From Trueperaceae bacterium (lineage in GTDB: Bacteria; Deinococcota; Deinococci; Deinococcales; Trueperaceae): a DNA stretch of 7,923 bases. Under the pieces are notes generated by a model. The model made no database searches, was not told the DNA's origin, and saw only the letters and a list, made by a program, of their open reading frames with translations. Positions 1 to 6,472 of the stretch are shown piece by piece. The DNA is taken from positions 1 through 7,923 of the forward strand of contig SKSV01000348.1 in the NCBI GenBank assembly GCA_007122815.1, in the 5' to 3' direction. A program made the translations under genes and the position numbers. How positions within the stretch are numbered: the first letter of the stretch is position 1; each line of letters opens with the position of its first letter.

Positions 1-1850
1 AGTGCCTGGGCGAGGGCGTCGCGCACACCCGCCACCACCGCCGCGCGCGCCTCGCGCAGACCTGGCTCGGCCCGCAGCACGCTGGTGTCGGGCCGGCCGC
101 TGGCGTCGCGGTGGTTGTAGTAGGCGTTCCAGGCCGTGGCGAGGTCGAGCGCGTACTGCGCCACCAGGTGGGGGGCGTCGGACTCGGCGGCCTGCGCGAT
201 GACGCCGCGAAGGCGCGCGATCTCGCTGGCCACGGCCACCTCCAGCGCTCCGAGCGAGCTCCAGTCGGCAGCTGGGGTGTCGGCGCCGGCGGGCGCTTCG
301 ATCCCCGCTTCGGCTGCAGCGCGCAGGATGCTGCAAGCGCGGGCGTGCGCGTACTGCACGTACGGCGCCGAGTCACCCGCGAGGCTCAGAGCCTGCTCCC
401 AGCGGAAGTCGATGACGCGCTTCGCCTCGCTCTTGAGCATGGCGAAGCGCAGCGCTCCGATGCCCACGGCGCGCGCGACCTCTTCGGCGCTCTCCAGGTT
501 CGCCTGCTTCTCCAGCACCACCGCTCGCGCTCGCCGCACGGCCTCCTCGATCACCGTGTCGATCGCGAGCGTCACGCCCTTGCGGCCACTCATCGGTTGG
601 CCCTCGAGCGTCACCACTTCGTAGGACAGGTGATGCAGGCTGTCTTCGTCCTTGCCGCCTCCGGTCATCTGCAAGGCGGTACGGACGATCGTCTGCGGGT
701 GTGACTGGCGCGCGTCGATGACGTTGACGGCCTGGTCACCGTGGGCGAAGGTCCGCTCCGGGACGCTCGTCTCACCGTCCGGCGCGCTCGTCCAGAGCAC
801 CGTTCCGGAGGGCTGCTCCACGAAGGGCGCGTAGCGCAATCCCTCCAGGCGACCGACCTTCCACAGGTGGTAACCGATGTCCTTCGTCACGTACATGGCG
901 TTGCCGTCGCTCCGCACCAGCACCACCTGCGGCTCCTCCAGGCCGGGCAGGAACTCCGACACGTCCATCACCAGCGCGCCGGCGTACTTGCCGCTGGTGG
1001 GACGCGACACGCTCGGGAGGCGCCCCAACACCTCCAGGCCGCGCTGCAGGAAGCCTGCGGCGACCACGTCGGACTCCCAGACCAGCAGGTCGTACTCGGC
1101 TCCCAGCGCGAAGCAGGTCTCGAGCTGGGCGCGCACGATGCGCTCGACCTCGCTGCGCAGCTCGCCGCGCTCCAGGCGGTGCATCACCGCGGTCACGCCG
1201 GCCTCGATGGACTCGCCGTCGTCCTCCTTGTTGCGGCCCAGGCGCACGTAGAGCTCGCCGAGCCAGTGGTCGTACTTCGCCTCGCCGGCGTAACGAGCGC
1301 CGAAGTACTCGACCGCGAAGAGCGACTCCGCGGCCTGGCGGCCGGTGTCATCGATGTAGTTCTGGACCTCGACCTCGTTGCCAGCCGCGCGCTCGATGCG
1401 GGCCAGGGAGTCGCCCAGCACTATGTTGCGAAGGTGCCCGACGTGAGCTTCCTTGTTCGGGTTGACGCTGGTGTGCTCGATGACGACCTTGCGTCCTGTC
1501 GGCGGGAGCACGAGCGGCGCTCGCAGAACGCTGGGCACGAACGCGCTCGGGTCGACGAACACGTTCAGGTACGGACCGACGCTCTCCACCCGCGCTATGC
1601 CTTCGGGAGGCTCGAGCAGCCCGGCGATGGCGGCGGCGATCTCGGTAGGGTTGCGCCTGAGGCGCTTCGCGAGGACGAAGGCGACCGGGCTGCCGTAGTC
1701 GCCGGGCTTGTCCTCGGGAACCCGTTGAACCGGCACCTCGAGGGAGTCGGGGTCTTGGAGCACGCCCTCCGCCGAGTTGCCGGGGGCGGCGAGCCACGCG
1801 CGTACGGCCGCTCGAATCGCGTCCTGGAGGGCGGGGACAAGTTCGCTCAT
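1..1850 (-). CDS. argS: Arginyl-tRNA synthetase, 3' end cut off by the window edge
   Basis: Class I aminoacyl-tRNA synthetase that charges tRNA-Arg with arginine using ATP in the cytoplasm. The minus-strand frame stays open for 616 codons from ATG 1850 to the left edge. Domains: N-terminal tRNA D-loop-recognition domain, about residues 5-105; Rossmann catalytic core with the HIGH motif as HVGH (136-139) inside VNPNKEAHVGHLRN; IDARQSHPQ (378-386); the KMSKS loop as MSGRKG (420-425); and an all-helical DALR anticodon-binding domain beginning near PYVQYAHARA (Y497). The family usually ends with about a dozen more residues after this point, so only a short C-terminal piece and the stop are missing. 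Spot checks at H136, Y289, M420 and Y497 fall in one frame, so no frameshift is seen. The start is uncertain: ATG 1868 is in frame six codons upstream and neither start has a good ribosome-binding site. It is divergent from lon. The sequence resembles Thermus ArgRS as I recall it. Confidence 0.96.
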   Translation of the reverse strand, partial: MSELVPALQDAIRAAVRAWLAAPGNSAEGVLQDPDSLEVPVQRVPEDKPGDYGSPVAFVLAKRLRRNPTEIAAAIAGLLEPPEGIARVESVGPYLNVFVDPSAFVPSVLRAPLVLPPTGRKVVIEHTSVNPNKEAHVGHLRNIVLGDSLARIERAAGNEVEVQNYIDDTGRQAAESLFAVEYFGARYAGEAKYDHWLGELYVRLGRNKEDDGESIEAGVTAVMHRLERGELRSEVERIVRAQLETCFALGAEYDLLVWESDVVAAGFLQRGLEVLGRLPSVSRPTSGKYAGALVMDVSEFLPGLEEPQVVLVRSDGNAMYVTKDIGYHLWKVGRLEGLRYAPFVEQPSGTVLWTSAPDGETSVPERTFAHGDQAVNVIDARQSHPQTIVRTALQMTGGGKDEDSLHHLSYEVVTLEGQPMSGRKGVTLAIDTVIEEAVRRARAVVLEKQANLESAEEVARAVGIGALRFAMLKSEAKRVIDFRWEQALSLAGDSAPYVQYAHARACSILRAAAEAGIEAPAGADTPAADWSSLGALEVAVASEIARLRGVIAQAAESDAPHLVAQYALDLATAWNAYYNHRDASGRPDTSVLRAEPGLREARAAVVAGVRDALAQA

Positions 1851-1960
1851 CGCCGCCGACGCTACCATGAGCTGGTGAGCGCTCGACCGGCGATGCAGGT
1901 CACCGTCGCGTCCTGGTACGGGTGTATGCTGATCGCGCGCCCAGAAGGTGTGGGGCAAAC

Positions 1961-1991
1961 GTGTGGGTCGATACGCAACGACGAGCCACAC
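1961..1991. repeat. Imperfect inverted repeat in the argS-lon intergenic region
   Basis: The arms GTGTGGGTCG (1961-1970) and CGAGCCACAC (1982-1991) pair at nine of ten positions, with one central G-G mismatch, around an 11-nt loop. It sits about 10 bp upstream of the HAIR-like site, between the divergent argS and lon genes. It could be an operator, or a hairpin in an argS leader if argS transcription starts further upstream. In GC-rich DNA a repeat of this quality can also occur by chance. Confidence 0.35.
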
Positions 1992-1997
1992 CGAGCG

Positions 1998-2008
1998 TAC
2001 ACTTGACA
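1998..2008 (+). promoter_or_regulatory. Candidate lon promoter hexamers (TACACT and TTGACA)
   Basis: Two overlapping promoter-like hexamers are present. TTGACA at 2003-2008 is a perfect -35 consensus, but the hexamer 17 bp downstream (TTGGAA, 2026-2031) is a poor -10. TACACT at 1998-2003 fits a -10 (T, A, A and final T match TATAAT), but no good -35 lies 16-18 bp upstream. Either reading places RNA polymerase over the HAIR-like operator. With TACACT as the -10, transcription would start near 2010, giving a leader of about 70 nt before lon. The choice between the two is not settled by the sequence. Confidence 0.4.
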
Positions 2009-2022
2009 CGTGCAGACTCAGG
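2002..2022. promoter_or_regulatory. HAIR-like operator (HspR-type) upstream of lon
   Basis: The sequence reads CTTGACA-N7-ACTCAGG. The HspR-associated inverted repeat (HAIR) consensus is CTTGAGT-N7-ACTCAAG. The left arm matches 5 of 7, the right arm 6 of 7, and the 7-bp spacing is exact. HspR is a MerR-type repressor of heat-shock genes known from actinobacteria and Deinococcus, and lon is a known HspR target in Streptomyces. Position supports the call: the site ends 58 bp before the lon start and overlaps promoter-like hexamers, as expected for a repressor site. The CACGTG in the middle (2007-2012) is an additional hexamer palindrome. The match is imperfect and hspR itself is not in the window. 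Confidence 0.5.
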
Positions 2023-2033
2023 TTCTTGGAACC
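2021..2033. repeat. Perfect short palindrome next to the HAIR-like site
   Basis: GGTTC-TTG-GAACC is a perfect 5-bp inverted repeat with a 3-nt centre. It overlaps the right arm of the HAIR-like site by 2 bp. It could be a second operator half-site cluster or a small hairpin near the 5' end of the lon leader. Five-bp arms alone are weak evidence; its position between promoter and gene is what makes it notable. Confidence 0.35.
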
Positions 2034-2067
2034 CCACTCACTCATCTTGCCGATCTCGCGACCTCCC

Positions 2068-2074
2068 AGAGGAG
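2068..2074 (+). promoter_or_regulatory. Ribosome binding site fixing the lon start
   Basis: AGAGGAG lies 6 nt before ATG 2081 and is a strong Shine-Dalgarno match at good spacing. It selects ATG 2081 over the in-frame upstream GTG at 1922, which would add 53 residues without resemblance to Lon proteins. No other gene in this window has an equally good site. Confidence 0.85.
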
Positions 2075-2080
2075 CCGCTG

Positions 2081-4570
2081 ATGTCCGACACAACCTCCGT
2101 ACCTGCCTTCGAGCGACCCGTCCCAGTGTGTCCGGTCCGCGGCTCGGTCTTGTACCCGACGATGGTCATGCCCATAGACGCGGGCCGACCGATCTCGATC
2201 CGCGCCATCAACGCCGCTCTCGACCGAGACCGCAGCATCGTCATCGTCTCCCAGCGCGACCGAGAGGTCGAGGAGCCGGGCGCTGGTGACCTCTACGACA
2301 CCGGCACCGCCTGCCACATCATGCGCATGAAGAAGAACCCCGACGGCAGCATCCAGATGCTGGTGCGCGCCGTCGCGCGGGTCTCGATCGAGCGCTACGT
2401 CACCGACTCTGGCGTGATAGAGGCGAACGTGCGTGCGCTCGACGTGCCCAACGGCGAAGACGTCCTCCTCCAGGCGGCTTACCGCGAGCTCAAGGAGAAG
2501 TTCGGCGAGCTCGTCGAAGCGGGACACCGCGGCTTGCAAGCCGAGGTCGCGCAGTTCGTGATGAACCTGGAGGACCCCGGGCAGTTCGCGGACTACGTCG
2601 CCTACCACCTCGACTTCAGGGTCGAGGACAAGCAGGCCGTACTCGAGGCCGAGACGGTCGCCGATCGGCTGCGCAAGGTGCTGGTGCTGATCGACACCGA
2701 GATCGAGCTGCAGGAGACGCAACGGCGCCTGCAACGCGAGGTCAAGGACGAGATCGACCGCAACCAGCGCGAGTACTTCCTGCGCGAGCAGATCAAGGCG
2801 CTTCAGAAGGAGCTTTCGGGCTCGGACGACGAGGAGGACGAGGTCGAGGCCTTCCGCGAGAAGCTCGAGGCGCTCGAGCTCCCCGAAGCCGCCATGAAGG
2901 AGGCTCAGCGGGAGCTGAACCGCCTCTCACGCATGCACCCCGACTCCGCCGAGGCGTCGGTGATCCGCACCTACCTCACCACCATCACCGAGCTCCCCTG
3001 GAACGTGCGGTCCGAAGACAAGCTCGACATCGAGGCTGCCGCAGACGTGCTCGAAGAAGACCACTACGGTCTGGAGAAGGTCAAGGACCGCGTGCTCGAG
3101 TACCTCGCCGTGCGCAAGCTGAAGCAAGACCGCGCCGAGAAGGGCGAGCTCGACGTCGCGGAGGTCAACCGCGGGCCGATCCTGCTCTTCGTGGGGCCAC
3201 CCGGCGTAGGCAAGACCTCGATAGCCAAGTCGATCGGGAAGGCGCTCGGGCGCGAGTACGTGCGCATCAGCTTGGGCGGAGCGCGCGACGAGTCCGACAT
3301 CCGCGGGCACCGCCGCACGTACATCGGCAGCATGCCCGGCAGGATCATCCAGGGCATCCGGCAAGCCGGCACGAAGAACCCCGTGTTCCTGCTCGACGAG
3401 GTGGACAAGCTGGGCGTCTCCTTCCAGGGCGACCCGAGCTCAGCGCTCCTCGAGGTCCTCGACCCGGCCCAGAACAACACCTTCGTCGACCACTACCTGG
3501 GCGTGTCCTTCGACCTCTCCGAGGTGCTGTTCGTGGCTACCGCTAACTACGCCCAGCAGATACCCGAAGCGCTGATGGACCGCATGGAGCTCATCGAGTT
3601 CTCGAGCTACATAGAGCAGGAGAAACTCGAGATCGCCAAGCGCTACCTGCTGCCGCGACAGCTCGACCAGAACGGGCTCAAGCCGCACCAGTTCTCCATC
3701 ACCGACGGGGCCATCACACGCGTCATCAGCGCCTACACACGCGAGGCGGGGGTGCGCAACCTGGAGCGCACCATCGGCACGCTCGCGCGCAAGGCAGCAC
3801 GCAAGATCGCGCACGGCGACGTCAAGCGCGTGCGCCTGACCGAGCGCTCGCTGGAGGGTTACCTCGGCGCGGAACGCTTCGTGCCCGAGTCCGAAGCCGA
3901 GGAGAACCTCGTCGGCGTGGCCACCGGCATGTACTACACGCCCGTAGGCGGCGACATCCTGTTCGTCGAGACCAGCACCACCCGGGGCAAGTCGGGCTTC
4001 GTGCTCACGGGTCAGCTGGGCGATGTCATGAAGGAGTCGGCGCGAGCGGCGCTCACCTACGCGAAGGTCAACGCCGAGCGCTTCGGCATCGCACGTGAAC
4101 GCCTCGAAGAGAGCGAGATCCACATCCACGTCCCTGCGGGCGCCACGCCCAAGGAGGGCCCATCGGCGGGCACCGCCCTGGCCACCTCGCTGATCAGCGA
4201 GCTCACCGGCGTGCCGGTTCGCAAGGACGTCGCGATGACCGGCGAGCTGACCCTGCGCGGTCGCGTGCTGGCCATCGGTGGCCTGCGTGAGAAGATCCTC
4301 GGCGCCAAACGCGCTGGCATCACCCACATCGTCTACCCTTCCAAGAACTCGGCGGACATGAAGGACATCGCCGGGCACCTCAAACGCTCGCTCCACTTCC
4401 ACGAGGTCGACGACCTGGACCAGGTGCTCGACGTAGCCCTCGTCGGAGGGCTGGCCGCTCTCGAGCACCAGGGACAAGAGGGCGGCGAACGCGGCGGCGA
4501 GAGCGGCGGCAAGACGGGCAAGCGCGGCAAGCGCGGCAGCAAGAGCAGCGAGGTGCCTGCCCAGGCCTGA
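2081..4570 (+). CDS. lon: ATP-dependent Lon protease (S16 family)
   Basis: Cytoplasmic hexameric AAA+ serine protease that unfolds and degrades misfolded and selected regulatory proteins. It has 829 residues, normal for bacterial LonA plus a short tail. Layout: N-terminal substrate-recognition domain, about 10-205; coiled-coil linker rich in charged residues, about 205-290; AAA+ module with Walker A GPPGVGKT (372-379), Walker [11 protein letters not shown] (435-444; D439, E440), sensor-1 ATAN (486-489) and sensor-2 region GVRNLER (557-563); C-terminal protease domain with catalytic Ser695 in [10 protein letters not shown] and Lys738 in [14 protein letters not shown]. The Ser-Lys spacing of 43 equals that of the E. 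coli enzyme. Residues from about 797 to the end form a Gly/Lys/Arg/Ser-rich tail outside the usual domain. It is the first gene of a likely lon-tpiA-peptidase operon, and a HAIR-like site upstream suggests heat-shock repression by an HspR protein. ATG 2081 is chosen for its strong ribosome-binding site. Confidence 0.98.
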   Translation: MSDTTSVPAFERPVPVCPVRGSVLYPTMVMPIDAGRPISIRAINAALDRDRSIVIVSQRDREVEEPGAGDLYDTGTACHIMRMKKNPDGSIQMLVRAVARVSIERYVTDSGVIEANVRALDVPNGEDVLLQAAYRELKEKFGELVEAGHRGLQAEVAQFVMNLEDPGQFADYVAYHLDFRVEDKQAVLEAETVADRLRKVLVLIDTEIELQETQRRLQREVKDEIDRNQREYFLREQIKALQKELSGSDDEEDEVEAFREKLEALELPEAAMKEAQRELNRLSRMHPDSAEASVIRTYLTTITELPWNVRSEDKLDIEAAADVLEEDHYGLEKVKDRVLEYLAVRKLKQDRAEKGELDVAEVNRGPILLFVGPPGVGKTSIAKSIGKALGREYVRISLGGARDESDIRGHRRTYIGSMPGRIIQGIRQAGTKNPVFLLDEVDKLGVSFQGDPSSALLEVLDPAQNNTFVDHYLGVSFDLSEVLFVATANYAQQIPEALMDRMELIEFSSYIEQEKLEIAKRYLLPRQLDQNGLKPHQFSITDGAITRVISAYTREAGVRNLERTIGTLARKAARKIAHGDVKRVRLTERSLEGYLGAERFVPESEAEENLVGVATGMYYTPVGGDILFVETSTTRGKSGFVLTGQLGDVMKESARAALTYAKVNAERFGIARERLEESEIHIHVPAGATPKEGPSAGTALATSLISELTGVPVRKDVAMTGELTLRGRVLAIGGLREKILGAKRAGITHIVYPSKNSADMKDIAGHLKRSLHFHEVDDLDQVLDVALVGGLAALEHQGQEGGERGGESGGKTGKRGKRGSKSSEVPAQA
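4481..4543 (+). repeat. Low-complexity repeat encoding the Lon C-terminal tail
   Basis: At the 3' end of lon the codons run in short, degenerate repeats. Three tetrapeptide units GGER, GGES and GGKT (residues 801-812) are followed by GKR, GKR and GSK (813-821). At DNA level, a GGCGGC core recurs every 12 nt three times, then a GGCAAGCGC 9-mer is tandemly repeated, the first copy starting one base differently from the second. The product is glycine-rich and turns strongly basic. Such tracts often vary in copy number by slippage. Confidence 0.7.
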
Positions 4571-4587
4571 AACGGTAGGCTGTGCCC

Positions 4588-5349
4588 ATGCGCACTCCTC
4601 TCATCGCCGGAAACTGGAAGATGTACACGACGCCGTCCGAAGCGAGCGCCTGGATGAGGGGCTTGCTCGAGGACCTCCAGAGCCAGGACGTCAGCAACGT
4701 CGAGCTGGTTCTCAACGTGCCAGCGACTCATCTGGCCGTGCTCGCACCCATAGTGGCCGACACGGCGGTAGCGCTCGGTGGCCAGGACGTCTCGGCGCAC
4801 GCCGAGGGGGCTTACACCGGCGAGCTCTCGGCCGAGATGCTGGTCGACGCTGGCGCGCGCTACTGCGTGGTCGGGCACTCCGAACGGCGCCAGTACCACC
4901 ACGAGGACGATGCGTTGGTGCGCGGCAAGGTGCTCGCCTGCATGAACGGCGGCCTCGTCCCGATCCTGTGCGTGGGAGAGCTCGAGTCCGAACGAGACGC
5001 CGGCGAGCACGAGGCCACCGTCATCCGGCAACTCACCGGCGCCCTCGACGGCGTTGAGATCTCCAAGAGCGAAGACCTGGTGGTCGCCTACGAACCCGTC
5101 TGGGCCATCGGTACCGGCAAGACCGCCACCGCGGACGACGCGCAGGCCATGGGGGCGGTGGTGCGCAGCTTCCTGAAGGGTCGCTACGGCCCGCTAGCCG
5201 ACGGCATCCGCATCCTGTACGGCGGAAGCATGAAGCCCTCCAACGCCGACGAGCTCCTCGCCAAGGCCGACGTCGACGGCGGCCTGATCGGTGGGGCCAG
5301 CCTCAAGCGCGACCAGTACCTGGCCATCGCTGCCGCCGCGCCGCGTTGA
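4588..5349 (+). CDS. tpiA: Triosephosphate isomerase
   Basis: Interconverts dihydroxyacetone phosphate and glyceraldehyde 3-phosphate in glycolysis and gluconeogenesis, as a cytoplasmic TIM-barrel dimer. At 253 residues it has the normal family length. The active site is complete: N9 and K11 in AGNWKM, catalytic H97 in VVGHSERR, catalytic base E169 in AYEPVWAIGTGKTA (which includes flexible loop 6), and the phosphate-binding YGGSMKP (211-217) and GGLIGGASL (231-239). ATG 4588 is chosen because family members typically begin MRTPLIAGNWKM; GTG 4582 in the same frame would add only two residues. The upstream GGTAGG gives a weak ribosome-binding site. The gene lies 17 bp after lon and overlaps the following peptidase gene by 4 bp, so co-transcription with both is likely. 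Confidence 0.98.
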   Translation: MRTPLIAGNWKMYTTPSEASAWMRGLLEDLQSQDVSNVELVLNVPATHLAVLAPIVADTAVALGGQDVSAHAEGAYTGELSAEMLVDAGARYCVVGHSERRQYHHEDDALVRGKVLACMNGGLVPILCVGELESERDAGEHEATVIRQLTGALDGVEISKSEDLVVAYEPVWAIGTGKTATADDAQAMGAVVRSFLKGRYGPLADGIRILYGGSMKPSNADELLAKADVDGGLIGGASLKRDQYLAIAAAAPR

Positions 5350-6446
5350 ACGAGACCGATCTGCTGGCTGCGGCGTCCGACGCGGCCCCAGCCCTGCTCG
5401 ACGCGGTCAGGCAGCGCCTCGGCGAGATCGGCGCGGACGCGCTGCTCGTCACAGCACCGCCCAACGTCCGCTACCTCTCGGGCTTCTCGAGCCCGACGGA
5501 CGCGCGTGTGCTCGTGACCGAGGACGAAGCCTACTTGCTGACCGACGACCGCTACACCGTGCAAGCCGCCGAGGAGTCCTGGCTGAGCGCCCAGGTGATC
5601 GCACGCGAGTGGCTCCCGCGGGTGGCGGAGCTCGTCACTGGCCAGACGCTGGCGTTCGAGGCGGAACACCTCACGGTGGCGCAGCGAGGGACCCTTGAGA
5701 AGCACCTCGGCCGCGCGGCGACCGCCAGCGAAGGCCTGATGCGGCCCCTGCGCATGCGCAAGCGCTCCTTCGAGATCGCCTGGTTGCGGGAGGCCGCCCG
5801 CATCACCGACGTCGCGCTCTCGAGGGTCGTGGCAGAGGTGCTGCGGTCGGGCGTGCGCGAACTGGACGTGGCGATGGAGCTCGAACGCGCCATGCGCGCC
5901 GAGGGCGCCGACGGGACCTCGTTCGAGATCATCGTGGCCTCTGGGCCGCGCAGCGCGATGCCCCACGGGGTGGCCTCCCGGCGCCGGATCGAGAACGGCG
6001 ACCTGGTGACGATCGACGTCGGCGCGCGCCTCGCCGGCTATCACGCCGACATGACCCGGGCCTTCGGCGTCGGCGCGGTGCCGCAGCCGCTGACCAGCTG
6101 GTACCACGAGGTGCTAGGCGCCCAGCAGGCCGCTCTGGCGGCGATCGAGCCGGGAGCAACCGGCGTCGCCCTGGACGCCATAGCTCGCGACCACCTGGGG
6201 CGGGCAGGGCTCGGCGAGCGCTTCACGCACTCCCTCGGGCACGGCACCGGGCTCGAGGTCCACGAGGGCCCGTCGCTCAGCCGCCGCTCGAACGACACGC
6301 TCGAGAGCGGCATGATCGTGACGGTAGAGCCTGGAGTCTACGTACCGGGCGAGGGCGGGGTGCGCATCGAGGACCTGGTGCTCGTCACCGATACCGGTCA
6401 CGAGGTGCTCTCGCTCAGCCCCAAGGACTACCGCGAAATCGGCTGA
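5346..6446 (+). CDS. Xaa-Pro peptidase, M24 family (aminopeptidase P / prolidase-like)
   Basis: Metallopeptidase that cleaves bonds next to proline in peptides, acting in the cytoplasm at the end of protein and peptide breakdown; no signal peptide or membrane segment is seen. At 366 residues it has an N-terminal creatinase-like domain (about 17-145) and a C-terminal pita-bread M24 domain (about 148-360). The dinuclear metal ligands are all visible: D224 (TIDVGA), D235 (HADMTRAF), H299 (HSLGHGTGLEVHE), E328 (VEPGVY) and E342 (RIED). The supporting histidines H207 (MPHG) and H306 are also present. Size and motif spacing fit the prolidase/aminopeptidase P-like group, but dipeptidase and aminopeptidase activity cannot be separated by sequence here, so no symbol is given. 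The start appears to be TTG 5346, overlapping the tpiA stop as TTGA with no clear ribosome-binding site, which suggests translational coupling. The next usable in-frame start lies deep in the N-terminal domain. Confidence 0.93.
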   Translation: MNETDLLAAASDAAPALLDAVRQRLGEIGADALLVTAPPNVRYLSGFSSPTDARVLVTEDEAYLLTDDRYTVQAAEESWLSAQVIAREWLPRVAELVTGQTLAFEAEHLTVAQRGTLEKHLGRAATASEGLMRPLRMRKRSFEIAWLREAARITDVALSRVVAEVLRSGVRELDVAMELERAMRAEGADGTSFEIIVASGPRSAMPHGVASRRRIENGDLVTIDVGARLAGYHADMTRAFGVGAVPQPLTSWYHEVLGAQQAALAAIEPGATGVALDAIARDHLGRAGLGERFTHSLGHGTGLEVHEGPSLSRRSNDTLESGMIVTVEPGVYVPGEGGVRIEDLVLVTDTGHEVLSLSPKDYREIG

Positions 6447-6472
6447 CCTGGCGCGTTGTGGCTCGGCAGGGC

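Noticed and set aside
1925..1930. TATGCT as a -10 element on the plus strand
   Set aside because: No acceptable -35 lies 16-18 bp upstream, and the site is far from the lon start with a better candidate region nearer the gene.
741..2006. Long open frame (421 codons) on the plus strand opposite argS
   Set aside because: It lies antisense to a clearly conserved argS reading frame, has no recognisable domain, and is the kind of long shadow frame that GC-rich codon bias produces.
1922..2080. Upstream extension of lon from an in-frame GTG at 1922
   Set aside because: The extra 53 residues do not resemble Lon. The region contains promoter and operator signals, and ATG 2081 has a strong ribosome-binding site.
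1851..2080. Small RNA or T-box-type leader in the argS-lon gap
   Set aside because: No T-box core, riboswitch-like pattern or terminator with a U-tract is visible; only the short inverted repeats listed are supportable.
3440..4477. Long open frame (345 codons) on the minus strand inside lon
   Set aside because: It is antisense to the conserved AAA+ and protease domains of Lon, and its translation shows no family motif; a codon-bias shadow.
4582..4587. GTG 4582 as the tpiA start
   Set aside because: Family members usually begin MRTPLIAGNWKM, matching ATG 4588; the upstream start adds only two residues and shortens the spacing to the weak ribosome-binding site.
5184..6107. Open frame of 307 codons on the minus strand opposite tpiA and the peptidase gene
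   Set aside because: It spans two well-supported genes on the other strand and its translation shows no recognisable motif.
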